From: Salinarimonas rosea DSM 21201
GTDB lineage: Bacteria; Pseudomonadota; Alphaproteobacteria; Rhizobiales; Beijerinckiaceae
Length of the DNA: 64,000 nucleotides
Direction: 5' to 3'
NCBI RefSeq assembly: GCF_000429045.1
Contig: NZ_AUBC01000013.1
Span: 1 to 64,000, forward strand
The notes beneath the pieces were generated by a model. That model had not been told where the DNA came from and did not search any database. It saw only the letters and a program-made list of their open reading frames with translations. Shown piece by piece: positions 1 to 8,211 of this stretch; positions within the stretch are counted from its first letter, which is position 1; each line of letters starts with the position of its first letter. The position numbers and the translations under genes were made by a program.

Positions 1-1896
1 GCCGTCGACGACGCGCCGACGCTGGGCGGGCTCGCCCTCGGCCAGGCGGTGACGGACAAGACGACGGTCCAGCCGTTCACCACGGCCACGATCGGGGACG
101 TCGACAGCGCCAACGTCACGGTGACGGTGACGCTCGACACGGCGGCGAAGGGGAGCTTCACCACGCTCGCCGGGTTCACGAATGCGGGCGGGGGCGTCTA
201 CACCTTCACCGGTGCACCGGCGGCGGCACAGATCGCGCTGCGGGGGCTGGTGTTCACGCCCGCCGAGAACCGCGTCGCACCGGGCACGACGGAGACGACG
301 ACCTTCACCGTCGCCGTCGACGACGCGTCGACGACGACGCAGGGCACCGCAGGCGTGGTCTCGACCTCTGTCAACGACGCGCTCGCCGCGGGGAACTTCA
401 CCGTGCCCGTGCAGGGCGTGCTCGACACCGGCACGGTGACGCCCTTCGCCGACGTGACGATCGCCGATCCGGACACCGGCCAGCCGGTCACCGTGACCGT
501 GACGCTGGATGCCGCCGCGAAGGGGAGCTTCGGCAATCTCGGCGGCTTCGTCCACGCCGGCAACGGCGTCTACACGCTGAATGCCGCGGACGCGGCGGCG
601 GCGCAGGCGGCCTTGCGCGGGCTCGTCTTCGCGCCGACGGCGAACCGGGTGGCGCCGGGCCTCACCGAAACGACGACGTTCACCGTGTCCGTGTCCGACG
701 GCGTCGCCCCGGCGGTGGTGAACGCGACGACGCGGGTGGAGGCGACGTCGGTGAACGACGCACCGACGGTCGTGGGCACCGTTCCCGGCCAGGTCGGCAC
801 GCCGAGCGAGCCGTTCGGGTTCAGGCTGCCGGCGGGCCTCTTCGCCGACCCCGACGTCGGGGACGCGGTGACCGTCACGGTGGAGGGCCTGCCCCCCGGG
901 CTCGCCTTCGATCCGGCCACCGGCACGATCGGCGGCACGCCGACGACGCCGGGCGAGACCAGCTTCACGATCGTGGGCACCGACCGGCAGGGCGCGCGCA
1001 CGACGATCGTCGTGCCGTTCTCCATCGGCACGCCGCCGGTGGTGACGGAGCCTCCGGTCCTCGTGTCCGCGCCGGAGCCGGTCCTGCCGCCGCCGCCGGC
1101 CCCGCTCCCGCCGCCGCCGGCGCCGGTTCCGTCGGTGCCGCCGGCCGCGCCGCCGGCGGAGGATTTCGGCGGCGTCGGTGGGGGGCTCCCGCCGGTCGGG
1201 CCGCCGACCGAGCCGATCGTGCTGCCGCCGGGCCTGCCCGAGCCGATCACGCCGCGGCCGAGCTTCTTCCTCGCACCGCCGGACGGCGGGCTCGGCTACG
1301 CGCCCGGCTTCGCCATCCGCGCCGAGCCGAGCGCCGGATCGTTCGTCGCCCGCTCCGGCGGCGGCGCGATCAGCTTCACGCTGCCGCCCGCGACCTTCGT
1401 GGTCGAGAACGCCGGCGTGCAGGTGCTCGTCGGCGCGACGCTGGCGGACGGCTCGCCGCTGCCGGTCTGGGTGGAGTTCGACCCGGCGACCGGCACCTTC
1501 ACCATTGACGCGCCCCCCGGCTTCACCGGCGAGCTCGACGTGGTGATCACCGCGACGCTGCCCACGGGCGAGGCCGCCTCGACGACCGTCGAGATCGCGG
1601 TCGAGGCCGCGGAGGAGGCGCCTCCGGCCGGGCAGGGCCCCTCCGAGGGCGCCGTGCCGCAACAGGACGGAGCGCTCGAGCGCGACCCGGCGTTCCGGAC
1701 GACAACCGCGGAGGTGCCCGGCGTCCAACCGCTCGTCGGCAAGCCGGGCTTCAGCGAGGTGGTGAAAGCCGCCAGCCGTGGCGCCTGGGCAACACGCGGC
1801 GAGCATCTTCTGGACAGCCTGATTGCGATCTTGCCTGCAGGGCAGCCTTCGGGCGACATGGCGGGAGATTCGCGCAACGGCAGGGAGGCAGCCTGA
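1..1896 (+). CDS. C-terminal part of a giant cadherin/Ig-like repeat surface protein (5' end outside window)
   Basis: The reading frame is open from the first base, so this is the end of a larger protein; 631 residues are visible. Two tandem repeats of about 125 residues are delimited by VDDAP, SVNDA and VNDAP junctions. A putative-Ig (He_PIG-like) domain follows (window residues about 261-342, with GLPPGLAFDPATGTIGGTP). Next come a proline-rich linker and another beta domain containing FDPATGTF. No RTX calcium nonapeptides, LPXTG motif or autotransporter barrel is visible. Such repeat proteins are usually secreted adhesins or matrix proteins. The export cassette starting 91 bp downstream probably handles this protein, but that is inferred from position. 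The GTG at 49 is internal to a repeat and not a credible start. Confidence 0.85.
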   Translation, partial: AVDDAPTLGGLALGQAVTDKTTVQPFTTATIGDVDSANVTVTVTLDTAAKGSFTTLAGFTNAGGGVYTFTGAPAAAQIALRGLVFTPAENRVAPGTTETTTFTVAVDDASTTTQGTAGVVSTSVNDALAAGNFTVPVQGVLDTGTVTPFADVTIADPDTGQPVTVTVTLDAAAKGSFGNLGGFVHAGNGVYTLNAADAAAAQAALRGLVFAPTANRVAPGLTETTTFTVSVSDGVAPAVVNATTRVEATSVNDAPTVVGTVPGQVGTPSEPFGFRLPAGLFADPDVGDAVTVTVEGLPPGLAFDPATGTIGGTPTTPGETSFTIVGTDRQGARTTIVVPFSIGTPPVVTEPPVLVSAPEPVLPPPPAPLPPPPAPVPSVPPAAPPAEDFGGVGGGLPPVGPPTEPIVLPPGLPEPITPRPSFFLAPPDGGLGYAPGFAIRAEPSAGSFVARSGGGAISFTLPPATFVVENAGVQVLVGATLADGSPLPVWVEFDPATGTFTIDAPPGFTGELDVVITATLPTGEAASTTVEIAVEAAEEAPPAGQGPSEGAVPQQDGALERDPAFRTTTAEVPGVQPLVGKPGFSEVVKAASRGAWATRGEHLLDSLIAILPAGQPSGDMAGDSRNGREAA

Positions 1897-1987
1897 GTCG
1901 GCCATCCCGAGCGAATCGCGTAGCGTCCAGCCGGCAGCGTCGAAGTGAGGGGGATCGGCCCGGGTCGGGCCGTCCAGGGGGAAGCGC

Positions 1988-3613
1988 GTGCACATGGTCA
2001 CCTCCCGTTCGTCCCGCGCCACGCGGAACCCGCGCCGTACCGGCGTGCTCGGTGCGGTCGGCGCGCTCGCGCTGTTCCTCGGGGGCTGCGCCATCACGCC
2101 CAACCCGCTCTCTCTCGAGGAGCAGATCGCGCAGGCCGCGCAGGACCGTGCGGTCATGTACGCGTCACAGGAGCCGATCTCCGGCCCGGTGGCGCTGGAG
2201 GAGGCGCTCGCCCGCGCCGTCAAGTACAATCTCGACCACCGCGTCGCGCTGATGCAGCGTGCGCTGGAGGACAAGGCGCTCGACGTCGCCACCGTCGACC
2301 TCCTGCCGGAGGTCGTGGGCCGCGCCGGCTACCGCACGCGCGACAACGTCCAGGCCTCGTCCTCGCGCTCGATCATCTCCGGACGCCAGTCGCTCGAGCC
2401 GTCGACGAGCACCGAGGAGGTGCTGCGCACGGCGGACCTGCAGGCCTCCTTCAGCACGCTCGACTTCGGCCTGAGCTACTATGGCGCCAAGGCGCAGGCG
2501 AACCGCATCCTCGCCGCCGAGCAGCAGCGCAGGCGCATCGTCATCGACATCGCCGACCAGGTCCGCGCCGCCTACTGGGAGGCCGTGACCGCCGAGCAGC
2601 TCCAGCCGCGCGTGGCGCAGGCCCTCGCCGAGGCGCGCCAGGCGCTCTCCTTCGCCCGCCAGGCCGAGGACGAGCGGCTGCTCCCGCCGCTCGAGACGCT
2701 GCAATTCCAGCGCGCGCTGCTCGAGATCGTCCAGCAGCTCGAGGTGGTGGAGAGCGAGCTCGCCATCGCCAAGGCGCAGCTCGCCGGGCTGATGAACCTG
2801 CCGCCGGGCACCCGCTTCACGCTCGCCCCGCCGCGCCGGGCGCTGCCGGCGCGCCTGCCCTACCGGCTCGACGACCTCGAGGCGGTGGCGATGGTCCAGC
2901 GCCCCGAGATCCAGGAGGAGCTCTACGTCGCGCGCAACGTCGTGCTCGAGACCCGCTCGGAGATCCTGCAGCTCCTGCCGGGCGCCTCGCTGTTCGGCGG
3001 CGTGAACTACGATTCGAACGACTTCCTCGTCAACAATTCCTGGGCCGACGCGGGCGTCTCCGTCACCTGGAACCTGCTGCGGCTCGTTGCCGTGCCCTCG
3101 ATCCTCGCCGAGGGCGAGGCCCGCCAGGAGCTCGCCGAGACGCGCAGGCTGGCGCTGCGCATGGCGATCCTCACCCAGGTGAACCTCGCCTACCGCCGCT
3201 ACCAGCGTGCGCAGCGTCTCTACGACCGCTCGGCCTCGATCGAGCGCGTCGAGCAGCGCATCGCCCAGGCGACGCGCGCCGCCGCGGAAGAGGACGCCTC
3301 GAACCTGCTCGAGCGCGTGCGTGCCCAGGCCGCATCGGTGCTCGCCACCCGCGCCCGCAACCGGGCCTTCGCCGAGGTTCAGAACGCGCTCGGATCGGTG
3401 TATGCTGCCGCCGGCATCGATCCGCTTCCCACGTCGGTGGAGGACGGCGACCTCGACACGCTCGCCGCGGCCATCGCCGCGATGGCGGCTCGGGTCGACG
3501 CCGGGCGGATCGAGCTGCCCACCGTGCCGCCGGCGCAGACCGTGCCGGTCGCGGCGAACGCGCCGGCCGCGGTCTACGCGGCCATGCCCCCGGCGCGCCC
3601 CGCGGTGGAGTGA
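1988..3613 (+). CDS. TolC-family outer-membrane efflux lipoprotein
   Basis: 541 residues with a lipoprotein signal: a basic N-terminus, a hydrophobic stretch, then LGGC with the lipidated cysteine at residue 34. The rest is the long alpha-helical, Ala/Glu/Arg-rich pattern of TolC/OEP proteins, with two homologous halves. It ends in a proline/alanine-rich tail. The expected role is the outer-membrane exit duct of a tripartite export complex. The start is GTG 1988 behind AGGGGG; ATG 1994 is an alternative two codons in. It heads a four-gene unit: the next gene begins 26 bp after its stop. Family membership is clear; the substrate is inferred to be the upstream repeat protein. Confidence 0.88.
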   Translation: MHMVTSRSSRATRNPRRTGVLGAVGALALFLGGCAITPNPLSLEEQIAQAAQDRAVMYASQEPISGPVALEEALARAVKYNLDHRVALMQRALEDKALDVATVDLLPEVVGRAGYRTRDNVQASSSRSIISGRQSLEPSTSTEEVLRTADLQASFSTLDFGLSYYGAKAQANRILAAEQQRRRIVIDIADQVRAAYWEAVTAEQLQPRVAQALAEARQALSFARQAEDERLLPPLETLQFQRALLEIVQQLEVVESELAIAKAQLAGLMNLPPGTRFTLAPPRRALPARLPYRLDDLEAVAMVQRPEIQEELYVARNVVLETRSEILQLLPGASLFGGVNYDSNDFLVNNSWADAGVSVTWNLLRLVAVPSILAEGEARQELAETRRLALRMAILTQVNLAYRRYQRAQRLYDRSASIERVEQRIAQATRAAAEEDASNLLERVRAQAASVLATRARNRAFAEVQNALGSVYAAAGIDPLPTSVEDGDLDTLAAAIAAMAARVDAGRIELPTVPPAQTVPVAANAPAAVYAAMPPARPAVE

Positions 3614-3639
3614 CCGGGGGAGGCATCGAGGAGGTTCGC

Positions 3640-4506
3640 ATGCGCGTCATCCGCCGGCCGCTCGTGTCGCTCCCGCTCGCGGCGGCGCTCGGCCTCCTCG
3701 CCATCGGCTCTCTCGGCGTCCCGGGCTCCCCGGTCGCCGGGCCGGCGGCCGCGCAGGACCTCTATTCCCCGCCTCCCCTCGTCGCGCCGGACGGCTCCGC
3801 GGCCGGCGTCGCCGCGGGCGGACGGGGCGGGAGCGGTGTCGAGACCGAGATCCGCGCGCAGATCTCGCCGCGGCGCCACACCGTGCTCTCCACCGAGATC
3901 CCCGGCAAGATCGTCACGCTCGGGCTGCGGGAGGGCGAGGCCTTCGCCGAGGGCGACCTCCTCGCCGCCATCGACTGTGCCGCCCACGAGGCCCGGCGCG
4001 ACCGCGCCGCCGCGCAGGAGGAGGCCGCCCGCAGGCGCCTCGAGACCGCCGGGCGACTCGACCGGCTCTCCTCAATCAGCCGCCTCGAGGTCGACGAGGC
4101 CCGCTCCGCGCTGGCCGCCGCGCAGGCCGAGACGGCGCTGGCGCAGGTCTTCGTCGCCCGCTGCGAGATCCGCGCGCCCTTCGACGGCCGCGTGGTCGAG
4201 CGGCGCGCACAGGAGCATCAATACGTCGGCGAAGGCGCCGAGCTCCTCGCCATCCTCGACGACGGGGCGCTCGAGGCGGAGATGCTCGTCCCCTCGCGCT
4301 GGCTGCGCTGGCTCGCGCCGGGCCAGCGCTTCGTGCTGGCCGTCGACGAGCTCGGCCTGACCATCGACGCCGAGGTCGCCCGGATCGGCGCGCGCGTCGA
4401 TCCCGTCAGCCAGTCGGTCAAGGTCTTCGGCCGCATCCCCCAGGGTACGCCCGGCCTCGTCGCCGGCATGAGCGGCGTCGCCCGGCTCGCGCCGCCCGAC
4501 GGATGA
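3640..4506 (+). CDS. Periplasmic adaptor (HlyD/RND membrane-fusion family)
   Basis: 288 residues starting at ATG 3640, with GAGGAGG at 3628-3634. A signal peptide (residues 1 to about 39, ending AAAQD) is followed by a barrel-sandwich half (about 80-112, with STEIPGKIVTLGLREGE). A short coiled-coil hairpin (about 115-170) comes next, then the second half-motif CEIRAPFDGRVVERRA and a beta-barrel. This is the compact architecture of adaptors linking an inner-membrane component to TolC. It is smaller than typical RND adaptors (about 370 residues). Its stop overlaps the next start (ATGA), so the two are translationally coupled. No pump gene lies beside it, which is unusual. Confidence 0.88.
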   Translation: MRVIRRPLVSLPLAAALGLLAIGSLGVPGSPVAGPAAAQDLYSPPPLVAPDGSAAGVAAGGRGGSGVETEIRAQISPRRHTVLSTEIPGKIVTLGLREGEAFAEGDLLAAIDCAAHEARRDRAAAQEEAARRRLETAGRLDRLSSISRLEVDEARSALAAAQAETALAQVFVARCEIRAPFDGRVVERRAQEHQYVGEGAELLAILDDGALEAEMLVPSRWLRWLAPGQRFVLAVDELGLTIDAEVARIGARVDPVSQSVKVFGRIPQGTPGLVAGMSGVARLAPPDG

Positions 4507-5861
4507 ACCCGCCGCCCGATCGCCGCCTCGTCGCGCTCTCGGCGCTGCTCGAGGTCGAGAAGCGCGCCCGTGCCGCCACCAGCGCGGAAGCGCTCGGCTT
4601 CGTCCTCGTCAACGACACGCATCTCGTCGTGCCCTACCGGCAGGCCGCGCTGCTGCGCGCCGACAGCGGCCGCATCGAGGCGCTGTCGGGCCTCGCCACG
4701 CCGGACCCGGACGCCCCCTTCACCCGCCGGCTCGCCGCGCTGATGAAGCGCGTCGCCGCGCGCACCGACGCCGCCGCGGGGCCGCGCGCCGTCGACCTGC
4801 CGTCGCTCCCCGAAGAGGCGGGCGAGAAGCCGGACGCCGAGACGAAGACCTTCCTGGCGACGCATCTCCCCGCCCGGCTCGCCCTGGTTCCCCTCGCACG
4901 CGGCGGCGAGGTCCGCGCGCTGCTGCTGCTCGCCCGCGAGGAACCCTTCGGGCCGGCGGAGCTCCAGGTGCTCGGCCACCTCGCCGACGCCTATGCGCAT
5001 GCCTGGGCCGCGCTCGTCGGCGCGCGCGGGCGACGCGGCCGCGTCCGCCGGCGCGGTCTCGCGGCGGCTCTCGCCGCGCTCGCCGCGCTCGCGATCCTGG
5101 CGCTGCCGGTGCGCCAGTCGGTCCTGGCGCCGGCGGAGGTCGTCGCCGAGGACGCCGCCCTCGTCACCGCCCCCGTGGACGGCGTGGTCGAGACGGTGCA
5201 CGTCGACCCGAACGCGGCCGTCGCCGCGGGCGACCTCCTCGTGACGCTCGACGGGCGCGAGCTGTCCGCGCGGCTCGAGATCGCCCGCCAGGCGCTCGCC
5301 GTGGCCGAGGCCGAGCTGCGCCAGGCGCGCCAGCAGGCGGTGTTCGACGACCGCTCGCGGGCGCGCATCGCCATCCTGGAGGGGCGCCGCGAGCAGAACG
5401 CCGCCGAGGTCGCCTTCGTCGAGGAGACGCTCGCGCGCATCCGCATATCCGCCCCGCGGGACGGCATCGCGGTCTTCGACGACGCCTCCGACTGGGAGGG
5501 GCGGCCCGTCGCGCTCGGCGAGCGCATCATGCAGGTGGCGGATCCCGGCAGGCGGGCGCTCGAGATCCACCTCGCGGTCGCCGACGCGATCGTGCTCGAG
5601 CCCGGGGCCGAGGTGCGCCTCTTCCTCAACATCGACCCCGCCGACCCGCTCCCCGCCACCCTCCTGCGCGCCGGCTACCGCGCCACGCCGACGCCGGACG
5701 GCGTCATGGCCTACCGGCTGCGCGCCGGCTTCGACGCCGACGACCCGCGCCTGCGCATCGGGCTGCGGGGCACGGCGAAGCTCTACGGCGAGCGCACGAT
5801 CCTCGCCCTCTACCTGCTGCGCCGGCCGATCGCCGCCGCGCGGCTGTGGCTCGGGCTGTGA
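4503..5861 (+). CDS. GAF-like domain fused to HlyD-type membrane adaptor
   Basis: 452 residues; ATG 4503 overlaps the previous stop by 4 bp. Residues 1 to about 172 have no signal peptide and read as a GAF-like alpha/beta sensor domain, with GGEVRALLLLAREEPFGPAE near its end. One transmembrane helix follows a basic RGRRGRVRRR stretch (about 185-202). Then comes a biotinyl-lipoyl/HlyD barrel-sandwich (about 206-251, TAPVDGVVETVHV), a coiled coil, ISAPRDGIAVF and a beta-barrel. This predicts a cytoplasmic sensory head and a periplasmic adaptor arm in one protein. The GAF assignment is by pattern only and its ligand is unknown. Confidence 0.8.
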   Translation: MNPPPDRRLVALSALLEVEKRARAATSAEALGFVLVNDTHLVVPYRQAALLRADSGRIEALSGLATPDPDAPFTRRLAALMKRVAARTDAAAGPRAVDLPSLPEEAGEKPDAETKTFLATHLPARLALVPLARGGEVRALLLLAREEPFGPAELQVLGHLADAYAHAWAALVGARGRRGRVRRRGLAAALAALAALAILALPVRQSVLAPAEVVAEDAALVTAPVDGVVETVHVDPNAAVAAGDLLVTLDGRELSARLEIARQALAVAEAELRQARQQAVFDDRSRARIAILEGRREQNAAEVAFVEETLARIRISAPRDGIAVFDDASDWEGRPVALGERIMQVADPGRRALEIHLAVADAIVLEPGAEVRLFLNIDPADPLPATLLRAGYRATPTPDGVMAYRLRAGFDADDPRLRIGLRGTAKLYGERTILALYLLRRPIAAARLWLGL

Positions 5862-8041
5862 GCGGGACGCTCGCTCTCGGGGGCGCGCCGCGGCCCGCAG
5901 GCGCGGCCACGCCGGCGCTCTCTCCCGCGCTTTCTCCCGCGCCCGCGCTCCCTCCGCTGCGCGAGGAGATCGTGCTGCACGAAGGTCCGCCCGGCCGCGA
6001 CGGCGCGCCGACCTGGACGCTGGAGGACCCCGCCCGCGCCCGCTACTTCCGCATCGGCTGGGCGGAGGTCGAGATGCTGGCGCGCTGGGACGCGGGCGAT
6101 CCGGCCGCCGTCGCCGCGTCCGTCTCGCTGGCGACGACGCTCGCCGTCGCACAAGCCGACGTCGAGGGCTTCGCGCGCTTCCTCGCCGGCGCGAACCTCG
6201 TCCAGGCGCGCGGGCCCGACGCCAACGCGCGGCTGCTCGAGCAGAAGCGCGCGGGAAAGACGGGCCCGCTGATGGCGGCCCTGAAGAACTATCTCTTCAT
6301 CCGGATCCCGCTCGTGCGGCCGGACGCCTTCCTCGGCGCGACGCTGCCGCTGGCGCGCCCGTTCTTCGGCGGGGTGTTCCGCTGGCTCACGATCGGCGCG
6401 GGCGTTCTCGGCGTGGCGCTCGCGCTGCGCCAGTGGGACGCCTTCGTCACCACCTTCCTCTACCTGTTCTCCTGGCAGGGCGCGCTGGCCATCGGCGTCG
6501 CGCTCGTCGCCGCGAAGCTGCTGCACGAGCTCGGCCACGCCTACGCGGCCAAGCGCGCCGGGCTGCCCGTGCCGACCATGGGCGTCGCGCTCATGGTGCT
6601 CTACCCCGTCCTCTACACCGACACGACGGCGGGCTGGCGGCTGACGGACCGGCGCGCGCGCCTGCGGATCGGCTATGCCGGCATGGCGATCGAGCTCGCG
6701 CTCGCCTCCTGGATGACCCTCGCCTGGAGCTTCCTGCCGGACGGGCCGGTGCGCTCGGCCGCCTTCGTGCTCGCGACGACGACGTGGATCATGACGCTGG
6801 CCGTCAACCTCAACCCGTTCATGCGCTTCGACGGGTACTTCCTGCTCTCCGACCTGATCGACGCGCCGAACCTCCAGGACCGCGCCTTCCGCCATGCGCG
6901 CTGGCGCCTGCGCGAGGCGCTGTTCGGCTTCGGCGAGCCGCCGCCGGAGCCGCTGTCGCGCCGGCGCGGGCGTCTCTTCGTCGGCTATGCGGTCTGCACC
7001 TGGCTGTACCGCTTCTTCCTGTTCCTGGGCATCGCGCTCCTCGTCTACCACCTCTTCTTCAAGCTGCTCGGCATCCTGCTGATGGTCGTCGAGCTCGCCT
7101 GGTTCATCGGCCGCCCGATCGCGCTCGAGGTCGCGGAGTGGGCGAAGCGGCGGGAGGCCTACCGCCTCAACCGCCACACGGCGGCGACGGGCCTCGTCGC
7201 CGCCGGGCTCGTCGTCCTCGCGATCGTGCCGTGGTCGAGCGCGGTGCACGCGCCGGCGCTGTTCGAGGCCGAGGAGCGCGTGCAGGTCCACGTGCCCGTC
7301 GGCGCGCGGCTCGACGTCGCCGCGGTCGCGCACGGCGCGACGGTGGCGCGGGGCGACCCGCTCTTCGCCTTCGTCTCGCCGGAGATGGACTACCGCCTCG
7401 CGGAGGTCGAGCGCCGCATCGCGGTGCTGCGCTGGCGCGCGTCGGTCGAGATCGGGGCGGGGGTCGAGGGCGCGAGCCGGGAGGTGATCTTCTCCGAGCT
7501 CGAGGGCGCCGTCGCCGAGCGCGCGGCGCTGCGGCGCCTCGCCGAGCGCCTCGCGGTGGTCGCCCCGATCGAGGGGCGCATCGTCGAGCTCGCGGAGGAG
7601 GCGCGCCCGGGCACCTGGATGCCGGAGGGCGCCTGGCTGGCGACGATCGCGGCGCCGGGCTCGGGCGAGGTCGCCGCCTACCTCGGCGAGGCCGATCTCG
7701 CGCGCGTCGCGACGGGCGCGCAGGCGACCTTCCACGCAGACGCGCCGGGCCGCCCCCCCGTGCCGCTCGTCGTCGCCCGCATCTCCGAGACCGCGACGCG
7801 CCGCCTCGACGCCGCGCCCGAGCTCGCCTCCGACCACGGCGGCGGCATCGCCGCGAACCTGCGCGACGGCGCGCTCGTGCCCCACGAGGCGGTCTACCGC
7901 GTCGTTCTGCGGCCGGTCGGAGGCGGCGCGCCGGAGCTGGCGCTGCGCGGTACCGTGCGGCTCGACGGCGAGGCGGAGAGCTTCGTCGTGCGCGCCTGGC
8001 GCGCCGCGGTGGCGGTGCTGGTGCGCGAGAGCGGGTTCTGA
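5858..8041 (+). CDS. M50 site-2-type zinc metalloprotease fused to HlyD adaptor
   Basis: 727 residues; GTG 5858 overlaps the preceding TGA (GTGA). Residues 1-30 are Ala/Pro-rich. About 53-118 resemble a PqqD/RRE-like winged helix (weak, by eye). A multi-pass membrane domain carries the M50 zinc motif HELGH (223-227) and the distal ligand motif NPFMRFDG (319-326), so the catalytic residues are intact. After the last membrane helix, a periplasmic HlyD-type region begins (about 430 on: barrel-sandwich, coiled coil, IEGRIVELAEEARPG, beta-barrel). This matches the family annotated as putative peptide zinc metalloprotease. It may process or gate a substrate during export. Its role with the repeat protein is inferred. 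Confidence 0.87.
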   Translation: MSGTLALGGAPRPAGAATPALSPALSPAPALPPLREEIVLHEGPPGRDGAPTWTLEDPARARYFRIGWAEVEMLARWDAGDPAAVAASVSLATTLAVAQADVEGFARFLAGANLVQARGPDANARLLEQKRAGKTGPLMAALKNYLFIRIPLVRPDAFLGATLPLARPFFGGVFRWLTIGAGVLGVALALRQWDAFVTTFLYLFSWQGALAIGVALVAAKLLHELGHAYAAKRAGLPVPTMGVALMVLYPVLYTDTTAGWRLTDRRARLRIGYAGMAIELALASWMTLAWSFLPDGPVRSAAFVLATTTWIMTLAVNLNPFMRFDGYFLLSDLIDAPNLQDRAFRHARWRLREALFGFGEPPPEPLSRRRGRLFVGYAVCTWLYRFFLFLGIALLVYHLFFKLLGILLMVVELAWFIGRPIALEVAEWAKRREAYRLNRHTAATGLVAAGLVVLAIVPWSSAVHAPALFEAEERVQVHVPVGARLDVAAVAHGATVARGDPLFAFVSPEMDYRLAEVERRIAVLRWRASVEIGAGVEGASREVIFSELEGAVAERAALRRLAERLAVVAPIEGRIVELAEEARPGTWMPEGAWLATIAAPGSGEVAAYLGEADLARVATGAQATFHADAPGRPPVPLVVARISETATRRLDAAPELASDHGGGIAANLRDGALVPHEAVYRVVLRPVGGGAPELALRGTVRLDGEAESFVVRAWRAAVAVLVRESGF

Positions 8042-8054
8042 GCCGCGCCGCGTC

Positions 8055-8153
8055 TCACAGCACGCCGAGCACCAGGAGCAGGACGAGCGTCAGCACGAGC
8101 GAGACGGCGATCGAGCCGAGGCAGCCGAGACGGCTCGAGAAGAAGACGAACAT
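8055..8153 (-). CDS. Small hydrophobic single-pass membrane peptide (32 aa)
   Basis: ATG at 8153 is preceded on the minus strand by GGAGGTCGCCC, a good ribosome-binding site. The 32-residue product starts MFVFFSSRLGCLGS, continues as one unbroken hydrophobic helix rich in Leu and Val, and ends at TGA 8057-8055. It lies 58 bp downstream of the dehydratase gene on the same strand, so it is probably cotranscribed. No function is known to me; similar tiny membrane peptides are often annotated as hypothetical in Hyphomicrobiales. Confidence 0.6.
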   Translation of the reverse strand: MFVFFSSRLGCLGSIAVSLVLTLVLLLVLGVL

Positions 8154-8211
8154 GGGCGACCTCCGAGCGGCTCGAACGGTCGCGGCGGCGCCCGCGTTCC
8201 CGCGGTTCCGC

